Below, piece after piece: positions 46,783-59,218 of a stretch of DNA of 64,000 bases. The stretch is taken from NCBI GenBank assembly GCA_016806645.1, contig JACSYO010001013.1, forward strand, positions 913,001 through 977,000. Reading direction: 5' to 3'. This DNA comes from Ophiodon elongatus. Taxonomy: Eukaryota > Chordata > Actinopteri > Perciformes > Hexagrammidae. Below the pieces are notes generated by a model that saw nothing but the letters and a program-made list of their open reading frames with translations, was not told the DNA's origin and made no database searches. The translations under genes were made by a program, and so were the position numbers. Every line of letters begins with the position of its first letter. Position 1 is the first letter of the stretch.

Positions 46783-49303
46783 GTGAGAATAGAGACGCCA
46801 GGGTGGTAATGGAACCGGAGTAACTAGCTCTCAGTCTGAGGTTGTCAAGAGCATACATGACCAGTGTGCAAGACTGTCCCCGGAGCCGACTTTGAAGCCT
46901 CATGTTTATGCAGCGCATGCCCGTGTTTGTAGTATAGTTGTTTATGAAAAGTAATGTTGAGGGACTCTTCTCTTTCAAATCAAAGTTTTATACTGATTAG
47001 AGGAGCAGACACAGCTACAGACGGGGAGATGTTCTCTCATCATATTTAAAGCACTAAGTATGGGATTACTCTCTGTTCGGCGATTTTATTTAACCTTCTT
47101 CTTTGTTGTGAAAAGAATGTTTGAAACCATTACCAATAAGGGCCAGCCATCAAATGATGTGCTATGTTGGTAGATGATGCAGTGTCTGTAGGCATATGGG
47201 ATGATTACTCTTGAAGTGGGAGAATTTCACACATCAGCTACAACAGCAGCAACCCTCCCATGAGAGGCCAGCTCTGAGCTTCCAGTGGTGGCTGAAGGAC
47301 TTTTAAAGTAGTGGCCACTCAATGTTTCTGTGGCTCTGTCAACCCACTAACATTACCAGCATATAGGGTAGAAGTTGTTTCATCACAGTGTCGATGGATT
47401 GTATATGGTCTGACTACAAAGACTGGTTGTGCTTAAGATCCACGAGGGATAAACATATCAAACTGAGCCAGTTTCTCTTCATCACTGCTGAATTTTCTAT
47501 TTTTTTCTGCCTTTGTGACTGAGCACTCTGGATTTGATTTGTGCTCATTTTATTGTGAAGACTAAGATTTAATCCTGTTACATTATGAGGTACATGAACT
47601 GTGCTTGTATACTGGCATGCACTACTATTCAAACCACACAATTGACTTGAATATTTGAATGCATTCAAATCCATAATTAATATCTGTAGAAAATTGGGTT
47701 TATTGGTTTCTGCAAAATCACAAAGCTGAGGATGAACCTGATCTATATCTCCGTACTGATATTCTACTGCTTTTTGTTACTGATATTGTCACAGTTCAGC
47801 TTCCCATTCTCCCTGCCTGTTTGGACTTCCCTGCCTGTTTGAAGCCTTTTACAGATATGAATGTAGAAATGATAATTACACAATTACTCTGATGGCAAAC
47901 ATATATATGAAAAAGTACTACTAACAGTACAAATCCTCCTGAATTCAGTGCAAATACTTTTAAATGCATTGCAATTGTACTCTTTTTGATGTTATGTGTG
48001 ATGCACCAAAAGGTATTGTAATATTCGGTGGTGACTTTTATATGCAAGTTGTAATTTTTATTCATTTGTGTTGTATGTTTTGATGCAGTTGACAAACAAA
48101 ACACTGAATACCTGCTTCTTTTATTACTACATTAGTGTTTTAGAAATCCTTTATTACTTGTTTATAGACTGTTTGTAAATAGTGAATTCAGTTCAAATGG
48201 AATTGAAAGCATGGTTCCCAAGCTTCATGTCTAACTGATCATTAATATCTCAAATTTTACAATGCAGTACTGTGGTTACCATTGAGTTTTTTTTTTACAC
48301 ACAACAAAACCTGCAGTGCTGAGAGAGCTGCAGGACACAGATGGCTAGCAGAGTTTAAAAGCCTACATCCATCAGATGGCTTTTAAACTAGTTTGGATTT
48401 GATCAAAAAACAGCACCCAGCGTGCTGGAAACCATTTAGGATTTGAGGCGTGCAGAGCCCCATTTTGATTGCTCTCATTTTAGAGGTGTGGCATACAGTG
48501 TAGTTGCAAGGCTGAAGCTGCAGCTTGTTTGTGCATGTTTCTGTGTAAATTAAATCACTGGGAAGCTTTAATATTTCATCTGAATGGTTTCTTCATTTTG
48601 TCAGACGCGGACACCTCAGCATCTGTAGGGATGAGGACATTTTACGAAATTAGTTCATGTTTTGGGACACACAACTGAAGAAACCCCTCAGGGAAACTGA
48701 GAAACATAACTATTCTCAGCAAAAGGATTCAGAGAGAAGTAATTTCAACTTTGCTCCATTTGATTTGGATGATAGAGATTCATCTGCGCTACACTTTTGT
48801 TTGTGTACAGTGTCTGTACCACTCCAAGTTTGATCTTAATTATATCTAAAGAAAAAGTCTTATACCCCTTTTGCTTTCAGTGTGCATCTTGAGTGGATTG
48901 GACAGCTTTGCGATTTCAAAGAATTCAAGACAGTTTTAAATGCAGTGGTAGATTGACTAAAATCTGGTGGCAAATGAAACAAAAGCATGAAAGAAATTTC
49001 CAGATTTAAAGGAGAGGGTTGGAATTAGATAGCCAGATCAAATGTTCAGCTTATTGTTCAGAAGAAACTGTTAAATTGGCATGTGAATGAGTTTGAATGT
49101 GTTTACGCCAGCTGTGTGATGTACATATTCCCATTTAGTAGACAAACAGCTTCCAAGATTTGATGCTATGATTAACAAAGTAGTCAGGGTGACACTAAAA
49201 GGCTTCTTGAAAACACAGATTTATGTATCCATCTTTTTCTTTGACTTACATCTGGTACATGGCTGACTGTAATGATGTTGTATCTAATCTCACAGAAAGT
49301 GTA
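46783..49303. other. No gene seen
   Basis: Single-copy-looking DNA. The frames at 47414-47674 and 47796-48104 (minus) lack domains. A T-run lies at 48289-48297. Confidence 0.35.
48352..48389. repeat. 12-bp perfect hairpin
   Basis: agtttaaaagcc (48352-48363) and ggcttttaaact (48378-48389) pair exactly around a 14-nt loop. Confidence 0.85.
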
Positions 49304-49344
49304 TGACGTCACCGGCTAGAGTGTAAACAATGACGCATATAAGC
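49304..49344 (+). promoter_or_regulatory. CRE, half-CRE and TATA-like cluster
   Basis: A perfect TGACGTCA (49304-49311) is followed by TGACGCA (49331-49337) and then ATATAAG (49338-49344), a TATA-like box, within 41 bp. The surrounding 49290-49790 is complex and non-repetitive with ATTA sites. It resembles a cAMP-responsive promoter, but there is no gene that I can attach. Confidence 0.3.
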
Positions 49345-50228
49345 AGTGGTGTGGCAGCAAGCCAAGTGCCAGCAGTTGAGCAGATTAAATTCGTATTCAG
49401 ATGGGATTTGTTTCAAGGACAATGTGCTGAAACAAGTGCTAACAAAGGACATCTGCTCCATATGGAAATTTACAATGGATAAGACATCTCTGTGAACGCT
49501 GAAAGGAATGGTGGTTTCTGCTCCATTTACAGGTTGTCATCGCGCCAAAAATCTTCAATGTGTGAAAGAACGGCACAGTTCTCCTGACTAATGGAAGAGG
49601 AGGGCACTCATGCACAGAGCAATTCAGCCCCGCTAAAATTATACCGACATGATAAAAATAACAAATACATTTAACTGATGAAAAGCATGATCTCAGAGAG
49701 CATGTTTCTGCGCAGGTGTAACTTACATATAATTTGTTTAATTCGTACACTTCCAACTAATTAAGTGCTATGCCAATATTGTCTTTCAGTCAGTGAACAC
49801 AGCAGATCAGCTGAAAATGTAGAAAGGCAAGCACTAAATTCAACATATATGAAGAATGCAGTTTCCAACATTATTTAAAATCATTAAATTGGCTTTGAAT
49901 GAAACTGTGAATAAGAAATGTCAACAAATATGAACTCAATATATTAAACTGAATAACTGTCACAGAACGTTGTTAAATAAAAAAATATAGTCCTGCAGGC
50001 CTTGAAGAAATGAACGAGATATATATTTTTGAGTATGAAGGTAGAGCTCTAACCACTAACTTGTTTTCTGTTCAGCAACAAAATTAACCAATGAGGATCA
50101 GCTTTCTACTTATTTTGTTACTAAATGCAACCAAACAATTGAAAGTCGGTTATTAAGCTTAAATCTAATTATATTTACTGATGGTAATTAGAACTAGAAT
50201 TTTCATACAATCCTGGTATTATATATGG
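49345..50228. other. No gene; possible conserved non-coding DNA
   Basis: 49345-49790 is non-repetitive and mixed in composition. 49790-50228 is AT-rich. The 105-codon minus frame (49439-49756) has no recognisable domain. Confidence 0.3.
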
Positions 50229-50670
50229 CATAAGATATAGATCATATAGATCTAGATCTATATAGATCTATTGATCTAGATATCGATAGATCGATCTATC
50301 GATCTATATATATAGATCTATATAGATCGATAGATCGATCTATCTAGATATAGATCTATATATAGAGATCTATATATAGATCTATATATAGAGATCTATA
50401 TATAGATCTATAGATCTATATATATAGACCTCTATATATAGAGATCTATATATATAGACCTCTATATATAGAGATCTATATATATAGATCTATATAGATC
50501 TAAATATAGATCTATATATATATATAGATCTATCTAGATCATATATATATATATATATAGATCTAGATAGATCTATATATATATCGATCTATCTATAGAT
50601 ATATATGTATATATATCTATAGATCCATATATCTCTATAGATATATCGATAAAGATCTATCTAGATCGAT
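50229..50670. repeat. Strand-symmetric GATC/TATA array, about 440 bp
   Basis: The tract is built almost only from the words AGATCT, TATATA, ATCGAT, CTAGAT and variants such as 'gacctctatatatagag'. Nearly every word is its own reverse complement, so both strands read alike. It can fold into many alternative hairpins or cruciforms. GATC occurs dozens of times. A quasi-regular unit of roughly 12-20 bp (agatctatatata) is visible at 50350-50500. Confidence 0.93.
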
Positions 50671-50775
50671 AATGTAATGATAGCACAAAATGTTATTGTA
50701 ATTATTAGATTTCATTGGATTAATTATAATTGGAATAATAAGCACTTTCATAGGCCAGTTTGTGTGGTAATTTAA

Positions 50776-51125
50776 AGCTGCGCTATTCAATATTTTTATA
50801 TTAACCAATAAAATTAAATGGATTGGATGAGTCATTAGATTTGAGTCAATTTTTGTAACTTGTGCCTGTCTGTCGAATTTACATTGTTTCTTTGTACCTG
50901 CGGGTGACCTCTTACATAGATCAAGCTGAGCCACTAAATCCCCTCCCCTGCTGGAAAGGTATTACTGGAGAAGCAGCACCGCTGTGCACGGGGTATCTTA
51001 CATTTTTATATTTCCATTTGGTCAGATGGCAAGGCGTAATAGACTCGTAGTAGACTCTGCAGTTCCCCTCAGCTCTTAAGCATCTTTCAGCTCATTGCTT
51101 TGGCCTGCAAATTCACTGTTTTCAC
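50776..51125 (+). repeat. Dispersed repeat family C, copy 2
   Basis: 'aaagctgcgctattcaatat' at the start, and 'gcatctttcagctcattgct' with 'ggcctgcaaattcactg' near 51081-51117, correspond to the copy at 51900 (ataatctttcagctcattg ... ggcctgcaacttc). Between these anchors the two copies differ strongly, so they may represent subfamilies or deletions. Confidence 0.65.
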
Positions 51126-51899
51126 TGCTGTCCTCCCCCTTGTTTGCAGCAGCAGCAGGCAGATGTTTTCAGCAAAAAGAGCTTGAAAGTGACGCTGAGC
51201 GCTACTGAGCATCAAATTTAACTGGTAAATTAAGGACATTTGAGTGAATTCAAGCCTAATAAGAAGACAGAGAACATTTTTAATGTTCAGCATCCTCAAG
51301 CTACAGGTCTCCGTTTCTCTATAAAACACATACACACAATGTTGATTGACTCACAGCGACATGCTTAATGGCGCCCACAATTTGTATGTGGCTCAGTGAT
51401 GAATACCCCACCCTCAACCTTTCTTATGCTAATTATCCTTGCAGAGCAGGGGAGACTTGCGGATTTCTGCACATTTCTGCACAGACTGGGACGAGCTCAG
51501 GGTCTTGCTGGTGAATAATGGTTTTCTAATGGCAATATTAACCTTCTGAACAGACAGAAGTGCTTAATGTCTCCTATGATTAAGCCATGAGAGCTGACAC
51601 ATCAGAGGTCAGATACTCTAGGCAATGAGTGAAATTATCAAGACAATGTCCAAGTGATGATTTAAGCACAGAAAGAAGGAGGCCAGTGTTAAACTGCACA
51701 GGGATTTCTTCCCCAACTGTAGCTCACTGCCTTGGCTCATCTCAGTTAGGGATGTCGTGGAGTATGAACACAGTTTCTAACCTTTTCATTTGGACAAGAA
51801 GGTGTTGTTCTTCATGCTTTACTCATATTGCACAGAATAACTGCATTTTGTAAATGTAGGCACCACACATTTAAATTTAAGATAAACTTAATATATACT
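51126..51899. other. No gene seen
   Basis: Unassigned sequence between two copies of family C. The frames at 51087-51335 and 51629-51853 lack domains. Confidence 0.3.
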
Positions 51900-52600
51900 T
51901 AAAGCAGCTATAATCAATATTATTTTAAATCAACAATGGATCACATGAGTACTTGTATGTGGCAGGCTGTGCAGTTACCCTTATCTCATTGTTTTATAAT
52001 CTTTCAGCTCATTGTTTTTGGTTTTCTGGCCTGCAACTTCTTTTGGAAAGACTTAATTATATTGTAAATAGTGCTGAATTAATGTTGCTGTGGTATATTA
52101 GCAACACAAACCTTTGTTTTAACTCATTGTTGATGTATTGCGTTATATTGATGATTTTCACATTGTTTTTACTGATTAGGAGGGCACATTGTCCAGAGGG
52201 TGCTGAATTAATGTTGCCTCCAAAATGTCCGAAGCCCCAGGACATAATTAAGGCTCTACCGGCTATAATGTAGCTTATTATTTTACGGAAAAATGGTTGT
52301 TTAGACCTGTTGGCTGGTCTTTTCAATGCCTGCAGTAATCAGAGTTTTATGGTTGTGTTTTATTGGTAATGTTAGAGCAAAACAATATAATCTGTCTCTC
52401 TCTTGCTCGCTCACTGAGTAGACCCTGGAAAACTAGAAGTAAGGTACTGGTAAGGAAGCAGGCGGGCGGTTCGTCTGCGTACAGTGGAACAGAATCCTGG
52501 CAGCGCCATTGGTTTCAAGCTAGTTTCCACCAAAAACTATTTTGCATGTCATTTCTGTCTTTATCACAAATAATTAACATTCAATAAAAAAATAGAAAAT
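51900..52600 (+). repeat. Dispersed repeat family C, copy 3 (longest)
   Basis: It begins 'taaagcagctataatcaata', continues 'caacaatggatcacatgag' and 'ctttcagctcattgtttttg', and probably runs to about 52600 through 'ggaagcaggcgggcggttcg'. The opposed 106- and 89-codon frames (51953-52326) fall inside it and are not genes. The start is shared with 26512-26560. Confidence 0.6.
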
Positions 52601-53619
52601 ACAATTGCTAATCTACCTAAGGTTGCCGGACACAACCAGACGCACACCCTCAGAGAACGTAAAAAAAAATTCAATTTATTTAGATTAAAGTGTAACAGTG
52701 TTTTTTACTTAATTCGAAATATATATGGGAGGATTATTAAGCTTATAGCAGGGAAGTCTTAGAGAGCAGGTGACCAACAAAACAGTAACAATGTGTGAGA
52801 GTGAAACAAAAAGGCATAGAGACGAGTAGAGTGGCAGCCACAGATGCACACAATCACAGCAGACACATTCAATCAATATGCATAATCATACAGATAGCAG
52901 ACACGGTTTGAGTGTCGAAATGCAGCAAACAGGATGCAGAGCTTCACTGGTTCCCCAGCGACATGTTTCTGCATCACTGCTATCAAATGGTCTCAGAGTA
53001 GAAAACTGTATTGCTCTGACGTTATGTTCATGCATGGAGAAACAAGACTATGAGAGCAACATAACAACAATCAAAAACACAAATTGGTGAGCAGGTTGAT
53101 GGTCTGGAGGCAAAGAGGAGGAGTCAGGATAAAGGACATTAAATACGAGAAAAATTATAATTCTGTAGAACATGTATCAGGGTTGAGATTTAGATATTTT
53201 CCTCAAAAATTCCTACTTGCTGATGAGGTTTATCATACAGTCACAATAATAGATTTTTGACATTTAAAAAGAAATAATAGAACCTGATTTTGAGTAATTC
53301 CAGATCAATAATTTGAAAGACATATGCTCTCTGATAAAGTTCAACAGAGTAGCCTTTGAAAGATATTTTAATCTATCAAAATATCAACAAGTTAAAACAT
53401 GAAAGATATCAATTAATACCCGTCATAGTTATTGATATGCTGTCGTGATTAAAGGGAAGTAGTTAATACAGGTTTTTGTGTAGACGTTTTGTTGTGTAAG
53501 TACACTAAATCCTGAGTAAACCTATGTTGGATGTTTTTTTTTTTAAAAAAAAGAGTGTATGCATATGAAAAAAATAAACTTTGTTTTCCTGTGAACACAG
53601 GAAACTTATCTTTTAAAAG
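52601..53619. other. No gene seen
   Basis: Unassigned AT-rich sequence with a T/A-run at 53537-53553. No domain in any frame. Confidence 0.3.
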
Positions 53620-54010
53620 GGAGCTGGCTCCATTGTGGCATCCCGGATCAAGCATCACTTGGCTGGCAGACCGCGGGACAGAGTACAGGACTCTGTTGGA
53701 ATGAGAGGAGGTGGACTCTGTGTTTACATCAATGATGCTTGTTGCTCAAACATAGTCAAAGTTGATGGACAGTGTGTCCCTGATGTTGAATTTGTTATGT
53801 TCAGATGCCAGCCATATTATCTGCTCAGAGAGTCGTTTTGTTGCTGCTGTTTACATTCCTCCTGATGTAAGTACAAAAAAAATACACTAGAGGAATGAAC
53901 TACTGTTTTTGTCTTTTTTTTTATACTGTAGTAAACAGGCAACAACTGCATTTTGTTGTGCAACCCTGTTTTACATAATGACAATAAATTATCCTTGAAA
54001 TCTTGAATTC
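53620..54010 (+). pseudogene. LINE fragment: endonuclease domain piece plus 3' tail
   Basis: A 76-codon frame (53635-53865) carries RGGGLCVYINDACC, then VPDVEFVMFRCQPYYLLRES. This is the conserved 'RGGGlCiYIN...pDvE.m.v.crPfYLpREf' block of the AP-type endonuclease of non-LTR retrotransposons. The normally following 'AVYIPPD' is disrupted by a frameshift. From about 53930 the text changes to 'cattttgttgtgcaaccctg' and 'acataatgacaataaatta', ending in an imperfect repeat of 'cttgaaat/cttgaatt', a typical 3' UTR and tail. The whole reverse transcriptase is missing between them, so this is an internally deleted or jointly inserted relic on the plus strand. Confidence 0.75.
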
Positions 54011-56193
54011 TTAATTAAAAAGTAAAACTTGTAACCATTGGAAAGTTGACATGCCATCTCTGAGTCCAAAACTGATGCTAGATAGGTACCTAAAGTCTAA
54101 TAGTCTACCTGACCAAGCTGCTGTGTTTAACAAGTTGGGAGTGAGAATGTGTTGTCAAAAACCTGAAGTCACTTACTCACATCAGGTCATGACTATTAAA
54201 TGCTATATAAAATACTTGAAGGGGTTTTAAGCGACTTTAAGTGTCTGGGACCTGTGTTCGCATGCTATGACCTAACAGAACACTTAAACCCATCCTTATA
54301 AGGAGAACAGGCTTCTTCAGGGATTACATTAAGATGTGGCAGACGTTATGTCTACAGTATAAACAAATGTAAATCTGATTTTGAATTTTTGAATGGCCAC
54401 TTACTGTCGCAGGACATCTCATTCAGTCAACAGGGCCACCATGGAGTTTAAAATAAACCTACATTTGTCAGTTTTCTTTTGCTTTTGAAAATTGCTGCCA
54501 ATGGAGGGAGACGGAGGGAGGGAGAGAGACAGAGACTGAGAGAGACCCCCCCAGTGGAAACCATTGTTGTCGCTGAATTAAGTGTATAGTAATATATATC
54601 ATGATATGAAAAAAATTAATTCTCCAGTGTTCAGCCTTTTGAAAAGCACTTCTCAGGTCAAAATGTGCTGCATTTGATTAGAAAAAAGAAAATTGCATGA
54701 TTACTCGTGAAAGAAAACACACTTAAGATTCAAGAGATCTGAAAATACCATTGTGTACAAACAGTTACCTGCCCAGCTCTGTGTGGTTTAGTTAACAAAT
54801 AGCTGGTGAATGTCGAAGATCATTAAGCATCTAAAGAGCCAGATATGCTTTCTCAGGAGTTGGTGGAGATGAAAACAGAGCTAAAAGTTAATATTTGGCT
54901 TGCATTACTCAGGTGGCCACTATGAATAAATTATGATGTTGCTCCATCTCCGCTGGATGTGTAGCCTAAATAGGCAGCTGTTTACTTTGCCATATAAACT
55001 TCATGGTGGAAGGCTTTTGAAGTGTTTTGTTGCTGAAATTATTAATGCAAGTTTAATGTGCTGGATATCCTTATTATTGAGGCTTTTAATGGACATATTT
55101 TAATAGAGGCCAGACACAATAGTCTTCATTTTTGGGCAAAAAGAAACACTTTTCTTCAGAAACAAACTTGGATTATTTCTAAAAGTTTTTATTCTTAAAC
55201 AATGAACCTGATCCCCAAGAATGACATAGTTAAAATATAATAGCTTCAGGACTTGCAGACTGGAACAGTGGTGCTCAAACCATCTCTGATCACAAACACG
55301 TTTCCATCTACTAAATTTGAATGACCCACATAGGCACAAGCACATGCACTCTTCTCCGACAGGTATTAGTCTTGAGAGTCAAAAGACAATTGTATCGACC
55401 TCTTTGTTCCCAATTCCAGAATCCCTCAAACATGCTACTATCTCTGACAAAACAAAAATAAAAAAGGCAATAGAAGCCAAATTCAATTTCTGTTTCTGTC
55501 CATTTCTCAGACTAAGACACAAAACACACACTCACACATACATACACACCTTTTTAATCAACCAGTGTTAGTGGACAAGTGAGGTGTGTCTCAAAATGAT
55601 TATTCCATCCTGCTGCTGTAATCTTGTCTTGAGTGCTTTGATCACAAATCACATTCTTGAATGACAAGCCTAAGAATGTACTCTTAGGATCCAGACATTT
55701 ATTGGCTGCTGTTGAGATTCTGAAATACTAGTAGAACACTCCAATAACTGTCAGATTTTTTGTTATTTCATAGACAAAAAGGGAGTATGTCCAAAACCTT
55801 AAGTTATTTATACAGTTAATGTTTTAAATGGTCACAGTTGAAGGTGTGTCCATGTGGCACACACTTTTGGATGATTTGTCCTTGAAGACATTCATAGAGT
55901 GGAATTCGTTTGTACAAATGAATGTATAAATATGTTTCTAGTGGGTCTGTTGAAGTCTATGGATGAGGTTTGTTTGGATGGGTAGCACGAACAAATAATA
56001 CTTTCACATGGGAGGCCGCTGTTTGTGTGCCATAAGAAACTAAAAGTCAATGTTATTTTAATTTATGTCTATAACTTAGAAATAACGTAACAACAGTTTT
56101 ATTAAACCGAATCAAGTAGTTTTGTTGGGTTTTTGTTTTGTTTCAATTTACAACATTAAGCATGTGTTTAAAATTGCGACCGTAATCTGGGAG
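54011..56193. other. No gene; purine-rich patch at 54502-54550
   Basis: A GGGA/GAGA purine tract followed by seven C (54547-54553) is the only marked local structure. The frames at 55100-55571 lack domains; the C-terminal part of one is a CA/TA-rich artefact. Confidence 0.35.
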
Positions 56194-56195
56194 AA

Positions 56196-56229
<34 letters not shown>

Positions 56230-56231
56230 TT
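56194..56231. repeat. Poly-A followed by (TA)n
   Basis: About 20 A residues run directly into about nine TA units. A poly-A tail with adjoining microsatellite is a common scar of retroposition, but no retroposon body is recognisable upstream. Confidence 0.9.
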
Positions 56232-57894
56232 AAACCAGGTAACCTAAGCCGTCAAGTTATTTTTAAATCATGGCTTGATTAGTTCTTCTCTGATTTGTTC
56301 CTTTTATTTATTTTGAATTAATGCACCAATACCTGTTGTAAGGTTGCTGCAGGTTTTATGTGTTCATTATTCCCCAACAAAGCAAGAAATGCACTACGCA
56401 CTAATGAATGGTGTGTTCTGGCATCTGGTATTGACATGAAGTCAGTTCAGCCACAGAGCAAGAAAATGGAAAATATGGGAGGGTCAATGAATTATTAATG
56501 CCTTGCTTTGCCCACTATATGGCCTGTGTGTCAAGTTGATGGCCTGCCTCAACATTTCCTTTTTTATGCTGCAACATTGTTTTCTACTCTTTATTTTTTA
56601 TAATATTAGATGTTAACCTTTTCCCCAAGACCATACATTATCTATATTCAGCTATAAGGTCACAGTAGTTTTTCAGATACACCCGAGTGTATTTCAGAGC
56701 CATCGAGGAACCAAATCAATGACCTTTGATGTGCTAAATGCCTTTAATTCAATTTTCCAGTCAGTCAATCATTACAAGAAAAGTGACTGTGCTCACCCAG
56801 AAGTTGCACATTGCCTCCACTCCCAGCACCTTTTTCACAAATGAGACTCAAGGCACCTTTTCTACGGAGCAATAATATACGAACGGGCAGGAAGACACAT
56901 TTTGATGGCGTAATTCAATTTAGCACCATTACATTTTCATGCCAGCACTTCAGAATGCATAGAGAAATCCATGCATTTGAAGATGTACCCAACTTTCAGG
57001 GCAGATACTGTTGTCCGAAATGCAGATTCAAATCCCAGATTTTTATGTAACCCATCATAGTACAACAGTGTTCCACATCTGTCTTCTCTGTTGCAGCACT
57101 GAGACCAGAGACGCTGCGAGTGAGTGGGTGAGGTAAAAAAAAACACCAGCCTCTCTATTCTGATATTACACAGACAGCCAGCAAACACGATACGTGGTAT
57201 AGGTAATAGGTAATTAGCCAGGTGAATGCTCACCAATAGCTGTGGTCAAAGCCTGTGAACTGTGGGCTTCAATAAATGGATGTAAATAGGAGTTTAGCGG
57301 TGTGCAATCAGAAGGTAGCAGGGAGGAGAGGATACATAATTCATGTGGTCTCTCGCTCATATTTTTTACACTCTACTGACATTCTCCTGTGATGAACACA
57401 CACACAGAAACTACAATTGTGCTACCTGACCTTAGCCTAAGAAGTACAGACAAAGTGTCATTGTATATTGGGTCAAGTTGCTATGGTTATTTTCAGATAT
57501 GTTTTGGGCGCTACAATGATCTGTGTGTGTATCATGTGTTGCATATGGAAAAATAAAAAACAGAGGACATGGCCAACAGTATGGGTTGCATTTGCCAACA
57601 ATCTATCAGTCAGTAATACAAAAACTGACAGGGATGCTTAAAAAGTACCAAATGATAAAGGGAAGGCGTCTTCATTTTTAGAACATCTGGGTATTTAAAA
57701 AAAAAAGGCAAAGCTGATGTTAATGTGAAGGAACAGGTGAAGCAGATGGTTTATTATGAGAAGCTATTGTGACACAAGCTGGTAGTTGGCTGCAATTTGT
57801 GTAATTGGCACTAAACAAAAAAACAAAAGACTTACTGGTAATTATCTGTGTTTTGGGCCATCACCACCATACAATACCAGGGGCAAAGCTCTGT
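56232..57894. other. No gene seen
   Basis: Unassigned. The opposed frames at 56811-57236 are featureless. A short A-run lies at 57690-57701. Confidence 0.35.
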
Positions 57895-58430
57895 AGATGG
57901 AAGTCCATCTGTTGGTTGGTCGGCAAGTCGATCCTCCACTTTGGTCCAGAATTAACACAACACGTATTAGATGAGGTGCCATGAAATCTTGTTCAGGCAT
58001 TCTGAGTCCCCAGATAATGTACCCATGGCTTTAGCGCTGCCATGATGTTTCCTCGAGTGCCACCATAGGTTGTCATTAGTGGTTTTGAGTGAAATGTCTC
58101 GAAAAACATTGGATGGATTACCATGATTACCAAGTTCGTTCACACGTACATGTCATTTCAAGATGAATTGTAACTTTGATAATCCCCTAACTTTTCATCT
58201 AGCACCATCATCAGGTCTAAATTTTATTTCCCAGTGCTTTGGTTTATGACCAAATGAATACAAAAATAATACCATTCTCATCAGCCTCAGGTGTAGGGTA
58301 CTTTTTGTTTAGTGCTTTTAGCAAACACATGCTAACATCCTCAACTATGATAGTGAACATAGTCAATTTTATACCTGCTTAACATCTGCATGTTAGCATT
58401 GCCATTGTCTTGCCATTTGCTTGTTTTTAC
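57895..58430 (+). repeat. Dispersed repeat family A, copy 4 (longest)
   Basis: It runs from 'atctgttggttggtcggcaa' and 'ccactttggtccagaatt' through 'ttttgagtgaaatgtctcg', 'agatgaattgtaactttgat', 'cttttcatctagcaccatca' and 'gtttatgaccaaatgaatac' to 'tacctgcttaacatctgcat' and 'gttagcattgcc'. This gives the fullest order of family modules in the window. Confidence 0.8.
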
Positions 58431-59210
58431 AGAGGGAGTTTTGGAAAGCTCTTTGTATTGCTCCATAACAAATAAAAGGAATAACATGTTACATGAATTA
58501 GGCTATGTACGATATATGAACAAACCCATCTGTTAAATAATTCAGAATATAGATATAAATGTAACTGAAACGTTTTGTGTATGACGTGTGACTGAAGTGG
58601 AGAGTAGAGTATGAGGAAAAACTCATTTTGAGAAAACATCTTTCAATAATATGCATTATAAAATTCCATACATTTTTGCAAGACACTAGAGGAAAATAGG
58701 ATACATATCTTTAACTAAAAGATAACACAATGAAACTAACCCAGTTTACAGAAAGAAGTTATTCTTGTATCACAGGTTTTCTGAAATGTAATGGTAATAT
58801 GCAAAATGAGGAATTATCTAATGCTAACCTTTGGTACATTTTGGAGAAATCTACAGATGAAAGTGTAGAAAAATAAAGCTAAATGTTTATTTTGGTTGTT
58901 TTCTGGCAATCAGAAGCAACAGGATAATTCATGGTCGCTTGGTGTGTCAGGCAGTGTTACAAATAAAAAATGAAATGGGTCAATCAAAGCAATAATCAAC
59001 ACTGTTAGTTAGGACCTGTTTGTCTTTAAGAATGCCCTCAATGGGACTAATTTCTTTTCAAAATTAGTTTTGTCATTGCAGATACATATGCAAATAAAAC
59101 ATTTCTAAACATTATTATTTAAACAACAGTCATTCTGTTTTCAAAGTCACAAATTCAGCCTCATCTGAACTCTAACGTTTGATTATTCTCTGTGTGAAAG
59201 CTTATAGCTC
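58431..59210. other. No gene seen
   Basis: AT-rich; the minus-strand frames at 58427-58686 are low complexity (Tyr/Ile/Leu). Confidence 0.35.
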
Positions 59211-59218
59211 AGGAAGCC

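Noticed and set aside
46381..46786. 92-codon minus and 100-codon plus frames with Arg/Glu and Thr-rich repeats
   Set aside because: They are frames through the (CT)n(CA)n array at 46569-46653.
51953..52326. Opposed frames of 106 and 89 codons
   Set aside because: Both lie in family C repeat sequence and neither shows a domain.
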